From positions 248,001 through 312,000 of the forward strand of contig NZ_JAQZAO010000008.1 in NCBI RefSeq assembly GCF_028737315.1: DNA of 64,000 bases, read 5' to 3'. Positions 56,155 through 64,000 of this stretch are shown here, one piece after another (the first letter of the stretch is position 1; each line of letters opens with the position of its first letter). The position numbers and the translations under genes were made by a program. The DNA is from Actinomycetospora lemnae (GTDB lineage: Bacteria > Actinomycetota > Actinomycetes > Mycobacteriales > Pseudonocardiaceae). The notes beneath the pieces were generated by a model. It was not told the DNA's origin and did no database searches. It saw only the letters and a list, made by a program, of their open reading frames with translations.

Positions 56155-56847
56155 TCAGGAGCCGAACGAGAGCAGCGACGGCGAGGACGACGACGCGTCG
56201 CCGAACGAGAGCAGCGACGTCGCGCCCGAGACGGTGGTGCCGAGGCCGCCGACGACGCCGCCGAGCAGGCCGCCATCGCGTCCACCACCCGAGCCCTCCG
56301 AGCCCTCCGAGCCCTCCGAACCGCCCGACCCACCGGGGTCACCCGAGCCACCGGACCCGCCCGAGCCGCCGGAACCGCCGCCGGCACCCCCGCCCGATGC
56401 CCCGGAACCCTGCGAGCCGCCGCCCGAACCGGACCCGCCACCCGAGGCGCGGATCGGGGTGTCGCCGTCGCGGGCGGCGCTCGCCGTACGCGCGGAGCCG
56501 TCGGTGCGCGTCGCCCGACGGGCGGGCGCGGCGTCGGCGTCGGCCCGCCCACCGGTGCGGGTGCCGACGGTGCCGGCGGGCCGGCCGAGGCCGACGGGGT
56601 CGCCGGTGGACGCGAGGTCGAGCACCTGGACCGGGGCCGGCGGCACACCCGGCGCGAGGGGCAGCGAGGCCGCGGGAGCCGTGCCGCCGCCGCCCGGCGC
56701 GGGCGGTGCCAGGGGCGCGTCGGAGCTGACGGGGCTCATCACCACGGAGCCGATCCCGATCGCGCCGACGGTGGCGACCAGCGGGAGCGCGCCGAGCGCG
56801 ACCCGGGCGCGCGTCGCGGACGACGCCCCCATCTGGTGCCTGCCCAT
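56155..56847 (-). CDS. Gly/Ser-rich exported protein under a BldN-type promoter
   Basis: A 230-residue protein of no known family. It begins MGRHQMGASSATRARVALGA, followed by an export/anchor helix (about 15-35). The middle is Pro/Ala/Arg-rich; about residues 128-195 are a low-complexity Gly/Ser region with G-G-S and E-G-S repeats, and the end holds the repeat SLLSFG twice. The composition suits a surface or matrix protein. A perfect CGTAAC-N16-CGTTGA promoter lies about 85 nt upstream. ATG at 56847. Confidence 0.65.
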   Translation of the reverse strand: MGRHQMGASSATRARVALGALPLVATVGAIGIGSVVMSPVSSDAPLAPPAPGGGGTAPAASLPLAPGVPPAPVQVLDLASTGDPVGLGRPAGTVGTRTGGRADADAAPARRATRTDGSARTASAARDGDTPIRASGGGSGSGGGSQGSGASGGGAGGGSGGSGGSGGSGDPGGSGGSEGSEGSEGSGGGRDGGLLGGVVGGLGTTVSGATSLLSFGDASSSSPSLLSFGS

Positions 56848-56929
56848 GTCTGGCTCTCCGTCCGTTCGTCCGGCCAGCTCGTCCGGTAGGGAGCGCACCA
56901 CCGATCGGGTGACTGCTCCTCCGGAACGC

Positions 56930-56957
56930 TCAACGGCCGTCACGGCCGGAGGTTACG
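56930..56957 (-). promoter_or_regulatory. BldN-type promoter of the Gly-rich protein (exact consensus)
   Basis: On the minus strand, CGTAAC (56957-56952), 16-nt spacer, CGTTGA (56935-56930), followed by GC as in the array promoters (CGTTGAGC). Confidence 0.75.
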
Positions 56958-57095
56958 GACGCGGGCCGTCCGGGCTTGAGTCCATCGATGAGGTGAACCC
57001 GGGTCCTCACCCCACCCGGCGGCACCGGTTGGCCCCGGAGGCGGTCCGGCCACAGACTGTGCGCCCGGCGGAGCGTCGACGAGGAGGTCACCACC

Positions 57096-58580
57096 GTGAA
57101 GCAGCTGTCGGGCCTGGACTCGGTGTTCCTGGACGCGGAGGACGACCACCAGTTCACCCACGTCAGCCAGCTGCTGATCCTCGAGCGGCCGGACCCCGAC
57201 TTCGAGCCCTACCCCGCCTGGCGCCGCCAGCTCGCCGACCGCATCCACCAGCTCGAGCCGCTACGCCGCCGGCTGGTGGAGGTGCCCTTCGGGCTCGACC
57301 ACCCGTACTGGATCGCCGACCCGGACTTCGACCTCGACTTCCACGTCCGCCACAGCGCCGTCCCGCCGCCCGGCGGTGACGGCGAGCTCGACGAGCTGGT
57401 CGGCCGCCTCGTCGCCGCGCCGATGGACCGCGACCACCCGCTGTGGGTCTCGCACGTCATCGAGGGCCTCGACGGCGACCGCTTCGCGATCCTCACGATG
57501 ATCCACCACAGCGCCGTCGACGGGGCCGCGGGCGCGGACCTGCTCGAGCTCATGCTCGAGGACTCCCCCGACGCCGGTCGCCCCGCCGAGGCCGGACGGT
57601 GGCGCGCCGAGAGCCCGCCGTCGACGGCCGAGGTGCTCGCCCGCGCCGCGGTCAACGGCGTCCGGCGCCCCGCCCGCGGGCTGCTGCTCGCGGCCCGTGC
57701 AGGACAGAAGCTGGCGCGGGCCTCGCGCAGCCCGGCGGCCATCGACCTGGCCGACAAGGTCCGCGGCACGCTGCGCGGGCCGCTGGGGTCGGTGCTCAAC
57801 GCCGGGCGCGCCCGCGACGACGACGGCCGCCTGCCCCGGCTGCCCCCGCTCGTGTCGCCGCGGACCCCGTTCAACCACCCGATCAGCCGCTACCGCCGCT
57901 TCGCGCACCGCTCGCTGCCGCTGGCCGAGGTGAAGTCCGTCGGGAAGCAGGCCGGGGCGACGATCAACGACGTCGTCGTCGCGATCTGCGGCGGCGGGCT
58001 GCGGCACTGGCTGACCGAGCGTGGCGAGCTCCCCGACCGACCCTTGACCGCCCTCATCCCCGTCTCGCTGCGCAGCGGTGACGAGGAGGAGCGCTGGACC
58101 AACCGCGTCTCGGGCACCATCGCCGCCCTGCCGACCGACCTCGACGGCCCCCTCGAGCGCCTGCGCGGCGCGCACGAGGCACTGGACCTGGCCAAGCAGG
58201 TGTTCAAGGCGCTGCCCGGCGAGCTCGCGCCGGACGTCGCCGGGCTCGGGACGCCGCTGGCGACGACGGCGGTCAGCCGAGCGGTCACGCGCTGGTCGAC
58301 CGCGGCGGCGGCGCCGTTCAACCTCGTCGTCTCCAACGTCCCGGGGCCGACCGACCCGCTCTACGTCGGTCCCGCGCCCATGCGCCACTACGTCCCGGTC
58401 TCCGCGATCGCCGACGGTGTCGGGCTCAACATCACCGTGCAGAGCTACGTCGACCAGCTCGACATCGGGCTGCTCGCCTGCGCCGAGCTGGTGCCCGACC
58501 TCGCCGACCTCGCCGACGCGGTCGTCGCGGAGTTCGACCTCCTGCGCGACGCCGTCCGGTCCGCGGAGGAACCCGCGTGA
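57096..58580 (+). CDS. Wax ester synthase / diacylglycerol acyltransferase (WS/DGAT)
   Basis: A 494-residue acyltransferase. The catalytic HHxxxDG motif is HHSAVDG (H137-H138, D142), with the N-terminal LSGLDSVFLDAEDDHQFTHV and the C-terminal NLVVSNVPGPTDPLYVGPAP typical of mycobacterial Tgs proteins. It esterifies diacylglycerol or fatty alcohols with acyl-CoA for storage lipid. GTG at 57096 follows GAGGAGG. It is coupled to the next gene by a GTGA overlap. Confidence 0.92.
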   Translation: MKQLSGLDSVFLDAEDDHQFTHVSQLLILERPDPDFEPYPAWRRQLADRIHQLEPLRRRLVEVPFGLDHPYWIADPDFDLDFHVRHSAVPPPGGDGELDELVGRLVAAPMDRDHPLWVSHVIEGLDGDRFAILTMIHHSAVDGAAGADLLELMLEDSPDAGRPAEAGRWRAESPPSTAEVLARAAVNGVRRPARGLLLAARAGQKLARASRSPAAIDLADKVRGTLRGPLGSVLNAGRARDDDGRLPRLPPLVSPRTPFNHPISRYRRFAHRSLPLAEVKSVGKQAGATINDVVVAICGGGLRHWLTERGELPDRPLTALIPVSLRSGDEEERWTNRVSGTIAALPTDLDGPLERLRGAHEALDLAKQVFKALPGELAPDVAGLGTPLATTAVSRAVTRWSTAAAAPFNLVVSNVPGPTDPLYVGPAPMRHYVPVSAIADGVGLNITVQSYVDQLDIGLLACAELVPDLADLADAVVAEFDLLRDAVRSAEEPA

Positions 58581-59341
58581 CGGCGGTCGAGCGCCTGGCG
58601 CCGCTGCTCGACGTGCCGCTGCCCGCGGACGCCGGCGCGCCGTACATCGACCTCGTCGACGGCCGACCCGGCTCGCGCGGCCGCATCCAGGACCTGTGGG
58701 AGTCGGCGGGCGGCGCCGGGTTCTACGACCTGGTGCTGGCCGGCGGCGACCGCATCCACGACCGCCTCCCGGGCGTCGTCGGCGGGGCGGTCGTGCGCGA
58801 CTTCTACGACGTCGCACGTCGGCTCGACCTCGTCGGCGGCGAGACCGTGCTCGACCTCGCGTGCGGCCCGGGGACCCTGACCCGCCGCCTCGCCGACGGC
58901 GTCAGACCCGACGGGCTGGTGATCGGGGCCGACCTGTCGCCGCCGATGCTGCGGCGCGCGGCGCGGGCCGTGCGGTCGGCGAACACGGTGTTCGTGCGGG
59001 CCGACGCGATGGCGCTGCCGCTGCGCGACGGCGCGGTCGAGGCCGTGTGCTGCTCGCTGTGCCTGCAGCTCGTGCCCGACCTCGACACCGCGCTCGCCCA
59101 GATCCGGCGCGTCCTCGGTCCCGGCGGCCGGCTCACCGCCACCGTCCCGACGCACGGCCGAGGCCCGTTGCGCCTCTACACCGAGCTCCTCGGACGGGGC
59201 GGTCAGGCGCGGCTGTTCCACCCCGGCGAGCTCGCCGACGCCCTCGTGCGCCACGGGTTCGGGCGGGTCGCGACGCGGTGGGGGACGCTCATCGAGATCG
59301 TGGACGCCGTCGCCCCGGGAGCAGCGCCCCCGCGAGGGTGA
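58577..59341 (+). CDS. SAM-dependent methyltransferase (UbiE/methyltransferase-11 type)
   Basis: A 254-residue methyltransferase: motif I VLDLACGPGTLTRRLADG, IGADLSPPML, VRADAMALPLRDGAVEAVCC and LGPGGRLTATVP. A Cys-rich patch (VCCSLCLQL) sits in motif II. GTG at 58577 overlaps the WS/DGAT stop, so a lipid substrate is plausible. Its last 53 nt overlap the convergent PAP2 gene. Confidence 0.86.
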   Translation: MTAVERLAPLLDVPLPADAGAPYIDLVDGRPGSRGRIQDLWESAGGAGFYDLVLAGGDRIHDRLPGVVGGAVVRDFYDVARRLDLVGGETVLDLACGPGTLTRRLADGVRPDGLVIGADLSPPMLRRAARAVRSANTVFVRADAMALPLRDGAVEAVCCSLCLQLVPDLDTALAQIRRVLGPGGRLTATVPTHGRGPLRLYTELLGRGGQARLFHPGELADALVRHGFGRVATRWGTLIEIVDAVAPGAAPPRG

Positions 59342-59948
59342 CGACGCCCGTGGTCGCGGCGACGACGCCGAGCGCCGCGACGACGTCGCTCGGCCGGTGC
59401 CAGCCGGCGACCATCGTGGCCACGCCCGCGACGCCGGTGACCGCGAGAGCGGCGAGGGCGGCCAGCGGACGCAGCGCCCGGGGCACCACCAGCACGAGCG
59501 CGACCCCGAGCGACGCCACCAGCGTGACGTGGCCGCTGGGCAGGGAGTTGCCCTCGGCGGACTCGGGGCGGACGAGGCCCGCCTTGAGCAGCTGGGTCAC
59601 CAGCTGCGCACCGAGCACCAGCGCGACGACGCCGACGGCCCGGTCGCCCCGGCCTCGGGCCAGCGCCACGCCGCCGAGGACGAGCACCGCGAGCGCGACC
59701 GTCGGGACCCCGACCAGCTCGAGCACCCGCAGCCCCTCGCCGCGCAGGCCCACGCCGGTCGCGGTCTCGAGGGCGGCGTCGTCGAGGGCGCGTCCGGTGG
59801 GGTCGAGCACGCCGAGCACGTACGACCCGACGACCGTCGCGGCGCCGAGGAGCACCGCCAGCACGGCCGCGACCCGCCCGCCCGGGCGGTGGCGCCGCGT
59901 TGGTGCGTCGAGCAGGGGCACCGTCGGCGCGGCGGCGAGCGGGATCAT
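59289..59948 (-). CDS. PAP2-family membrane phosphatase
   Basis: A 219-residue protein with about six helices. The three PAP2 motifs are KAGLVRPESAEG (K-x6-R-P-like), SLPSGHVT (P-S-G-H) and AGWHRPSDVV (R-x5-H-x3-D type). Members dephosphorylate phosphatidate or undecaprenyl pyrophosphate. ATG at 59948. The neighbouring WS/DGAT uses diacylglycerol, the product of a phosphatidate phosphatase, which is suggestive only. Confidence 0.87.
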   Translation of the reverse strand: MIPLAAAPTVPLLDAPTRRHRPGGRVAAVLAVLLGAATVVGSYVLGVLDPTGRALDDAALETATGVGLRGEGLRVLELVGVPTVALAVLVLGGVALARGRGDRAVGVVALVLGAQLVTQLLKAGLVRPESAEGNSLPSGHVTLVASLGVALVLVVPRALRPLAALAALAVTGVAGVATMVAGWHRPSDVVAALGVVAATTGVVTLAGALLPGRRRPRSR

Positions 59949-60015
59949 GGCCTCCACGCTCCGCCCGGGCCGTGTGGGCGGCCTGACGTGCTGCTGTGAC
60001 AGGGCTGAGAACACG

Positions 60016-60056
60016 ACGACGGCCGGGTCCCGCTCCCCAGCGGACCCGGCCGTCGT
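60016..60056. terminator. Hairpin downstream of the first sortase gene
   Basis: ACGACGGCCGGGTCC (60016-60030) and GGACCCGGCCGTCGT (60042-60056), perfect 15-bp stem with an internally paired loop, just after the minus-strand sortase stop. Confidence 0.8.
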
Positions 60057-60071
60057 CTCGCGAGCCGTCGC

Positions 60072-60719
60072 TTACCGGTACGCCTCCACCGCGTGCCCGT
60101 ACACGACGACGTTGTCCTCGTAGCTGCGCACGTCGGCGTCGAACTCGCCGCCGCACGTGATGAGCCGCAGCTCCGGGCCGGGGGTCGACCCGTAGACCTG
60201 CACGGTCGGGAAGGCGTCCTTCGGGACCTCGGCGACGCGGTCGACCGCGTAGACGACCGTGACGCCGTCGGTGCGCTCGACGAGCACCTGGTCACCGGCC
60301 TCGACGTCCGCGAGGCGGGCGAAGCCGCCCTCCACGCCCCCGTAGTTCACGTGCGAGGCGTAGACCGCCGGGCCGTCCTGGCCGGGGGCCGCGCCGCCGC
60401 GGTAGTGGCCGACGGTCGTGGCGTCCCGCGGGACCTCCAGCCGGCGGTCCTCGGTCTGGCCCAGCTCGGTGAGCTGCCGGGTGTCGACCCCGATCGACGG
60501 GATGCGCAGGTTCGCCGTCTCGGCCCAGTCGAGCGGGAGGGCGACCTCGGTGCGCCCGGCCGGCAGGTCGACGACCGCCGGGCCGGTGCGCGCCGCGGTC
60601 GCACCCACCGTCAGGTAGGCCGCCACGGCGACCAGCGCGACGACGAGGAGGACACCGATCGTCGCGCGTGCGGTCCCGCGCTGCTGCTGCGTGCTCTGGT
60701 GCTTGCCCGTGGTGGCCAT
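60072..60719 (-). CDS. Class F sortase (copy A)
   Basis: A 215-residue membrane-anchored transpeptidase. One N-terminal helix (about 18-40) follows MATTGKHQSTQQQRG. The catalytic His is H123 (ASHVNY), Cys C189 (LITCGG) and Arg R198 (VRSYEDN). Class F sortases of actinomycetes attach or link surface proteins, with poorly known substrates. The Excalibur protein encoded 5 nt upstream is the natural candidate. ATG at 60719. Confidence 0.9.
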   Translation of the reverse strand: MATTGKHQSTQQQRGTARATIGVLLVVALVAVAAYLTVGATAARTGPAVVDLPAGRTEVALPLDWAETANLRIPSIGVDTRQLTELGQTEDRRLEVPRDATTVGHYRGGAAPGQDGPAVYASHVNYGGVEGGFARLADVEAGDQVLVERTDGVTVVYAVDRVAEVPKDAFPTVQVYGSTPGPELRLITCGGEFDADVRSYEDNVVVYGHAVEAYR

Positions 60720-60724
60720 GGCGA

Positions 60725-61678
60725 TCAGCCCTGCCGCGCGTAGCGACGGACGACGACCAGGCCGGTGGCGCCGAGGCCGGCCACCGCGCCCGCGGCCTGC
60801 GCGAGCTCGACGGCCGAGGCACCGGACCCGGTGCTGCCGTCACCGGTCGAGACCCCGCCCTCGGGGTAGCTGACGTATTCGACGTGACCCTCGTCGTCGT
60901 CGCCGTGGGCGTTGGCCTCGCAGGCCTCGCCGTCGTCGTCACGGTCGAGCCGGAACGGGTCGGACGAGTCCCAGTCGAGGATGGCGTTGGCCTCGTCGTA
61001 GGTCAGCTCGTCGCAGTCGACGTCGTAGCGGTGGTGCCAGTAGGTGCCCCACCACTCGACCGGGGCCGAGGTGTTGAAGACGTAGGTCGTCGAGAAGTAG
61101 TTGCTCTCGTAGACCGTCGTGTTGTTCTCGATGTCGACCGTCGTGTTGTTCTCGACCGTCGTGTTGTTCTCGACCGTCGTGTTGTTCTCGACCGTCGTGT
61201 TGTTGGTCGTGTTGTTGTTCGTCGTCGTGTTGTTGGTCGTGTTGTTGTTCGTCGTGGTGTTGTTGCTGTTGGTCGTGTTGTTGCTGTTCGACGAGTTGTT
61301 GCTGTTCGACGCCGTCGTGTTGTTGCTGTTCGTCGTCGTCGTGTTGTTGCTGTTGTTCGTCGTCGTGTTGTTGCTGTTGTTCGTCGTCGTGCTGTTGCTG
61401 TTGTTCGTCGTCGTGATGCTCTCGGCAACCGTCACGTCGTTCCGGTTGACGCTCGTGCGCGAGTTGGCAACCGTGCTGTCGGTCGAGGAGTCGTCGTTTG
61501 CCGGAACGCCGTCGTCACAGACCCCGCCGACCCACCCGTAGCCCGCTTCGACGCAGTCCGCCTCTGTGGTGATGCCGTCGACCGGAGCAGCGAGCGCGAG
61601 CCCCGGAGCCATCACCGCCAGTCCCACGCACCCGGCCAGCACGACCGCGGCGCTGCGGCTGCTCCGTCGACCCCTCAT
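60725..61678 (-). CDS. Excalibur-domain surface protein with Asn/Thr-rich stalk (copy A)
   Basis: A 317-residue exported protein. Signal peptide about 1-30; then a region of about 110 residues made almost only of Asn, Thr and Ser (TTTNNSNN, NTTVENNTTV repeats); then an Excalibur-type calcium loop (DVDCDELTYDEANAILDWDS ... RLDRDDDGEACE); then SYPEGGVSTGDGS, a hydrophobic helix and RRYARQG. The layout is that of a sortase-anchored stalk. It is immediately upstream of sortase copy A. ATG at 61678. Confidence 0.82.
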   Translation of the reverse strand: MRGRRSSRSAAVVLAGCVGLAVMAPGLALAAPVDGITTEADCVEAGYGWVGGVCDDGVPANDDSSTDSTVANSRTSVNRNDVTVAESITTTNNSNSTTTNNSNNTTTNNSNNTTTTNSNNTTASNSNNSSNSNNTTNSNNTTTNNNTTNNTTTNNNTTNNTTVENNTTVENNTTVENNTTVDIENNTTVYESNYFSTTYVFNTSAPVEWWGTYWHHRYDVDCDELTYDEANAILDWDSSDPFRLDRDDDGEACEANAHGDDDEGHVEYVSYPEGGVSTGDGSTGSGASAVELAQAAGAVAGLGATGLVVVRRYARQG

Positions 61679-61923
61679 CTCCTGCTCCCCTTGTCCGTTC
61701 GGCCCGTCCGGTGGGCCGTTCGGCGATGTCTCGCAGGAGGAGGGGCCGTCGTTAGCGGATCTCCGGCGCCGAGCCCCGGGATCACTCGATCGTGGCGGTA
61801 GACGCCAGTTTCGGCCGCTCGGGCCGAGGCGCGTACCCCTTTGCTCCCCCCGCCGTTACAGCGAACGGGGGAGTCGCCGGTCGACGACCCCGAAGACCAT
61901 CGGGCGAGCGGATCGGGTCGGGC
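61679..61923. promoter_or_regulatory. Divergent control region between the two Excalibur genes
   Basis: A 245-nt region that must hold promoters for both operons. I see no CGTAAC-N16-CGTTGA match here. A GTTACAGCGAAC stretch and CCCCTTT are the only A+T-richer parts. Confidence 0.4.
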
Positions 61924-62589
61924 ATGGGGAACGGACGTCGGCGCGCGGCGAGCGCGCTGGTCGGGCTGGTGGCGGCGGGGATGATCTCGACGGCGGGGGT
62001 GGCGTCGGCGTCCGGCCCGGACCTCTCCGACCCGGGCGGCGCCATCGGGGACGTCGTCGGCGGCATCGTCGACTCGCTCAGCGGGCTGATCGGCGGCGGC
62101 AGCGGCAACCTCCCCGAGAACCCCGAGCTCCCCGAGATCCCGACCCCGACCACCACGACGAGCCCGACCACCACGACCTCGTCGTCGCCCCACCACCACG
62201 ACACGGAGACGAACACCGTCTACGTGCCGGTGCCGGTGTACGGGCCCGGCAGCCCGTACTACCGCTACGTGCCGCCGGTGGTCTCGGTCTACGACCTCGA
62301 CTGCCACGACTTCGCGGACTCCGCCGACGCCCAGGCCGTGCTCATCGCCGACCCGTCGGACCCGAACAACCTCGACGGCGACAACGACGGCCGGGCCTGC
62401 GACTGGGGCGTCGGGCGCGACTCCTCGTCGTACACCGGCTACCCGCGGGGCGGCGTCGCGGCCGGCGACGGGTCCGACGAGGGCCCGACGATCGGCCAGG
62501 TGATCTTCCTGGCGATCGCCGGCATCGGCGCCGGGGCCGGGGTCGTCCGCGGCGGCCAGCTGGTCGCCGCGCGGCGGGAGAACGCCTGA
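61924..62589 (+). CDS. Excalibur-domain surface protein (copy B)
   Basis: A 221-residue exported protein, the divergent counterpart of copy A. Signal peptide about 1-30 ([14 protein letters not shown]...GVASA), a short Pro/Thr stalk ([20 protein letters not shown]), a [17 protein letters not shown] segment, the Excalibur loop ([20 protein letters not shown] ... [13 protein letters not shown]), then [13 protein letters not shown] and a C-terminal helix with a basic end. The motif before the helix matches copy A (Y-P-x-G-G-V-x2-G-D-G-S). ATG at 61924. Confidence 0.82.
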   Translation: MGNGRRRAASALVGLVAAGMISTAGVASASGPDLSDPGGAIGDVVGGIVDSLSGLIGGGSGNLPENPELPEIPTPTTTTSPTTTTSSSPHHHDTETNTVYVPVPVYGPGSPYYRYVPPVVSVYDLDCHDFADSADAQAVLIADPSDPNNLDGDNDGRACDWGVGRDSSSYTGYPRGGVAAGDGSDEGPTIGQVIFLAIAGIGAGAGVVRGGQLVAARRENA

Positions 62590-62590
62590 C

Positions 62591-63256
62591 GTGGCCGCTC
62601 CGGAGGCACCGCCCGAGAGCCCGTCGGGGCGTGGGGGCATCCTCGACCGGGTGACGGGACGCTTCACCGCGCTGATCCTCGCCCTGCTCGCCGTCGGGGT
62701 GCTCGTGGCGTTCGTCAACTCCGGCGGCGAGGAACCCGCGCCGGCACGGTCGTTGCCGCCCGCCGAGCGGGTGGCGGTGCCCGTGCCGCTCCCGGCCGCG
62801 CAGATCACCGGCCTCGACGTCCCGTCCATCGGGCTGTCGACGGAGGACCTGACGAGCCTCGGCCTGCGCGACGACAACTCGCTCGACGTGCCGCGCAGCG
62901 CCGGCACCGTCGGCTGGTACCAGCGCAGCGCGAGCCCCGGCGAGGCCGGGCCCGCGGTGCTCGCCGCGCACGTCAACTTCCGCGGCGAGGAGGGCGCGTT
63001 CTACCGGCTGGGCCAGATGGCTCCCGGCCAGACCGTCGAGGTCCACCGGGACGACGGCACCACCGCGGTGTTCGCCGTCGACCGGGTCGACCAGGTCGCC
63101 AAGGACGCCTTCCCGACCGAGGCCGTCTACGGGCCCACGCCCGACGGCCAGATCCGGCTGATCACCTGCGGCGGCGTGTTCAACGAGCAGACCCGCAGCT
63201 ACGAGGACAACATCGTCGTCTACGGGCACCTCACCGAGGCCTACCGCCCGGCGTGA
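62591..63256 (+). CDS. Class F sortase (copy B)
   Basis: A 221-residue sortase with one N-terminal helix (about 25-43). Catalytic residues H127 (AAHVNF), C193 (LITCGG) and R202 (TRSYEDN) are in the same context as copy A, and both end YGH-x3-EAYR. GTG at 62591 is 1 nt after the stop of the Excalibur gene, so the pair is co-expressed. Confidence 0.9.
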   Translation: MAAPEAPPESPSGRGGILDRVTGRFTALILALLAVGVLVAFVNSGGEEPAPARSLPPAERVAVPVPLPAAQITGLDVPSIGLSTEDLTSLGLRDDNSLDVPRSAGTVGWYQRSASPGEAGPAVLAAHVNFRGEEGAFYRLGQMAPGQTVEVHRDDGTTAVFAVDRVDQVAKDAFPTEAVYGPTPDGQIRLITCGGVFNEQTRSYEDNIVVYGHLTEAYRPA

Positions 63257-63265
63257 CCACCGCTG

Positions 63266-63296
63266 CCCGGGCCCCGGTCGTCGACCGGGACCCGGG
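63266..63296. terminator. Hairpin between sortase B and the mannosyltransferase
   Basis: CCCGGGCCCCGGTC (63266-63279) and GACCGGGACCCGGG (63283-63296), 14-bp arms with one mismatch and a GTC loop, between convergent genes. Confidence 0.85.
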
Positions 63297-63316
63297 CGAG
63301 CCGGTCGGCGAGGGCC

Positions 63317-64000
63317 TCAGGAGGCCGGGGTCGCCAGGTCGTACACGGTGCGTCCCGCGACGTCGATCGGCGTGAAGTGGCTCTGGACCCAGGTCCGGAT
63401 CTCGCCGGTCGTACCGCGGGCGCCGGGGCCGCCTCCCTGTCCACCACCTCCGGGACCACCGCCGGGACCACCGCCGGGGCCGCCGCCCTCGACGTAGTAG
63501 CGGACCTGGCCCGACGCGACGGCCGCCTGGAACTCGGCGAGGGTCGGGGCGGGATCGCTGCCCACGAAGCCGCCCATCGCCATGACGGGCACGCCGCTCG
63601 CGAGCTGGAGCGACGCCGCGCTCTGGGCGCCGGTCGTCGCCGCCGCCCAGCGGGTGCCCGCGCCCTGGAGCAGGGCCACGAGCTGCGGCGACGGCGTCCC
63701 GCCCTCGAGGCCACCGCGATCGGCACCGCCATCCCGCGCGCCCATCTGCCCGCCGGGACCCGCGCTGACGATCGAGCCCTGGTGCGGGGTGAGCGCGGTC
63801 TGCGCGGCGAAGGCCGTCGAGCCCCCGAGCACGGCGACCAGGGCGGCGAGCGCCCCGACGGTCGCGACCCGCGTCCACCGGGCCCGCGGGAGCAGCACCG
63901 CGATCGTCCCGAGCACCCCGGCGACGAGCAGCACCCAGCGCGCCCACGGCAGCCAGCCGTGCTGCGTGAGCACCACGGCGCTCCAGGCGGCGGTGCCGGC
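63317..64000 (-). CDS. C-terminal part of a GT39/ArnT-type mannosyltransferase (cut by window edge)
   Basis: The last 227 or so codons of a minus-strand gene running out of the window. Visible are the final transmembrane helices (WVLLVAGVLGTIAVLLP; VATVGALAALVAVLGGSTAF), an extracytoplasmic domain (ASGVPVMAMGGFVGSDPAPT; SGQVRYYVEGGG), a Gly/Pro repeat linker, and the end TWVQSHFTPIDVAGRTVYDL. This C-terminal domain is typical of the actinobacterial GT39 family that transfers mannose or related sugars from polyprenyl phosphate to cell-surface acceptors. Confidence 0.75.
   Translation of the reverse strand, partial: AGTAAWSAVVLTQHGWLPWARWVLLVAGVLGTIAVLLPRARWTRVATVGALAALVAVLGGSTAFAAQTALTPHQGSIVSAGPGGQMGARDGGADRGGLEGGTPSPQLVALLQGAGTRWAAATTGAQSAASLQLASGVPVMAMGGFVGSDPAPTLAEFQAAVASGQVRYYVEGGGPGGGPGGGPGGGGQGGGPGARGTTGEIRTWVQSHFTPIDVAGRTVYDLATPAS

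Noticed and set aside
61078-61420. Simple-sequence repeat region considered as a microsatellite or CRISPR
   Set aside because: It is in frame within a secreted protein and has no unique spacers.

Overview
The window is chromosomal DNA from a very high-G+C actinomycete. Many GTG starts, 4-nt GTGA/ATGA gene overlaps, a fused FprB-type ferredoxin reductase, a wax-ester/diacylglycerol acyltransferase and class F sortases with Excalibur surface proteins all fit an aerial-hyphae-forming genus, most likely Pseudonocardiales; the genus is inference. I see no rRNA, tRNA, insertion sequence, prophage or CRISPR array.

Layout. 1-5.7 kb: membrane protease, ChaB-like protein, HAD phosphatase, dienelactone hydrolase, Ohr peroxidase, esterase and CopC. 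5.8-9.5 kb: L,D-transpeptidase, macro-domain protein, SRPBCC protein, pseudouridine synthase and isochorismate synthase. 9.6-14.3 kb: P450 and VOC pair, then a complete cobalt-type ECF transporter cbiM-N-Q-O. 14.3-25.4 kb: PPOX protein, Clp-N-domain DNA-binding protein, MerR-methyltransferase fusion, two GNATs, tyrosine phosphatase, PucR regulator with a bifunctional homocysteine methyltransferase/MTHFR, WrbA and small stress proteins. 25.4-38.7 kb: DMSP-lyase-like cupin, ABC exporter, benzoylformate decarboxylase, epoxide hydrolase, TetR with a divergent oxidoreductase, Pol IV, CDP-alcohol transferase and FkbM methyltransferase. 38.9-48.3 kb: a redox cluster of two AurF-like diiron oxygenases, FprA- and FprB-type reductases, TetR, DUF4873 protein, hydrolase and Baeyer-Villiger-type monooxygenase. 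48.4-49.9 kb: Nudix hydrolase and TesB thioesterase. 50.2-53.9 kb: seven tandem genes for tiny secreted proteins. 53.9-64 kb: MFS-UspA fusion with MarR, Gly-rich secreted protein, WS/DGAT, methyltransferase, PAP2 phosphatase, and two divergent Excalibur-protein/class F sortase pairs, ending in a GT39-type mannosyltransferase.

The most striking system is the 50.2-53.9 kb array. Six of the seven proteins share a signal peptide, a variable His-rich segment and a two-cysteine domain resembling chaplins (GN-x3-Q-x-P ... N-x-VCN). Most are monocistronic, preceded by a promoter close to CGTAAC-N16-CGTTGA, which is the consensus I know for the developmental ECF sigma factor BldN that drives chaplin and rodlin genes in Streptomyces, and followed by a strong hairpin. 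The same promoter lies upstream of the L,D-transpeptidase (6.4 kb) and the Gly-rich secreted protein (56.9 kb), so the window appears to hold much of a BldN-like cell-surface regulon.

A second system-level signal is a dispersed family of intergenic palindromes with fixed ends (GTGAGC...GCTCAC), a loosely conserved centre near CTATCG, and variable but self-complementary arms. Most sit between convergent genes, and in several cases they supply the stop codons of one or both neighbours.
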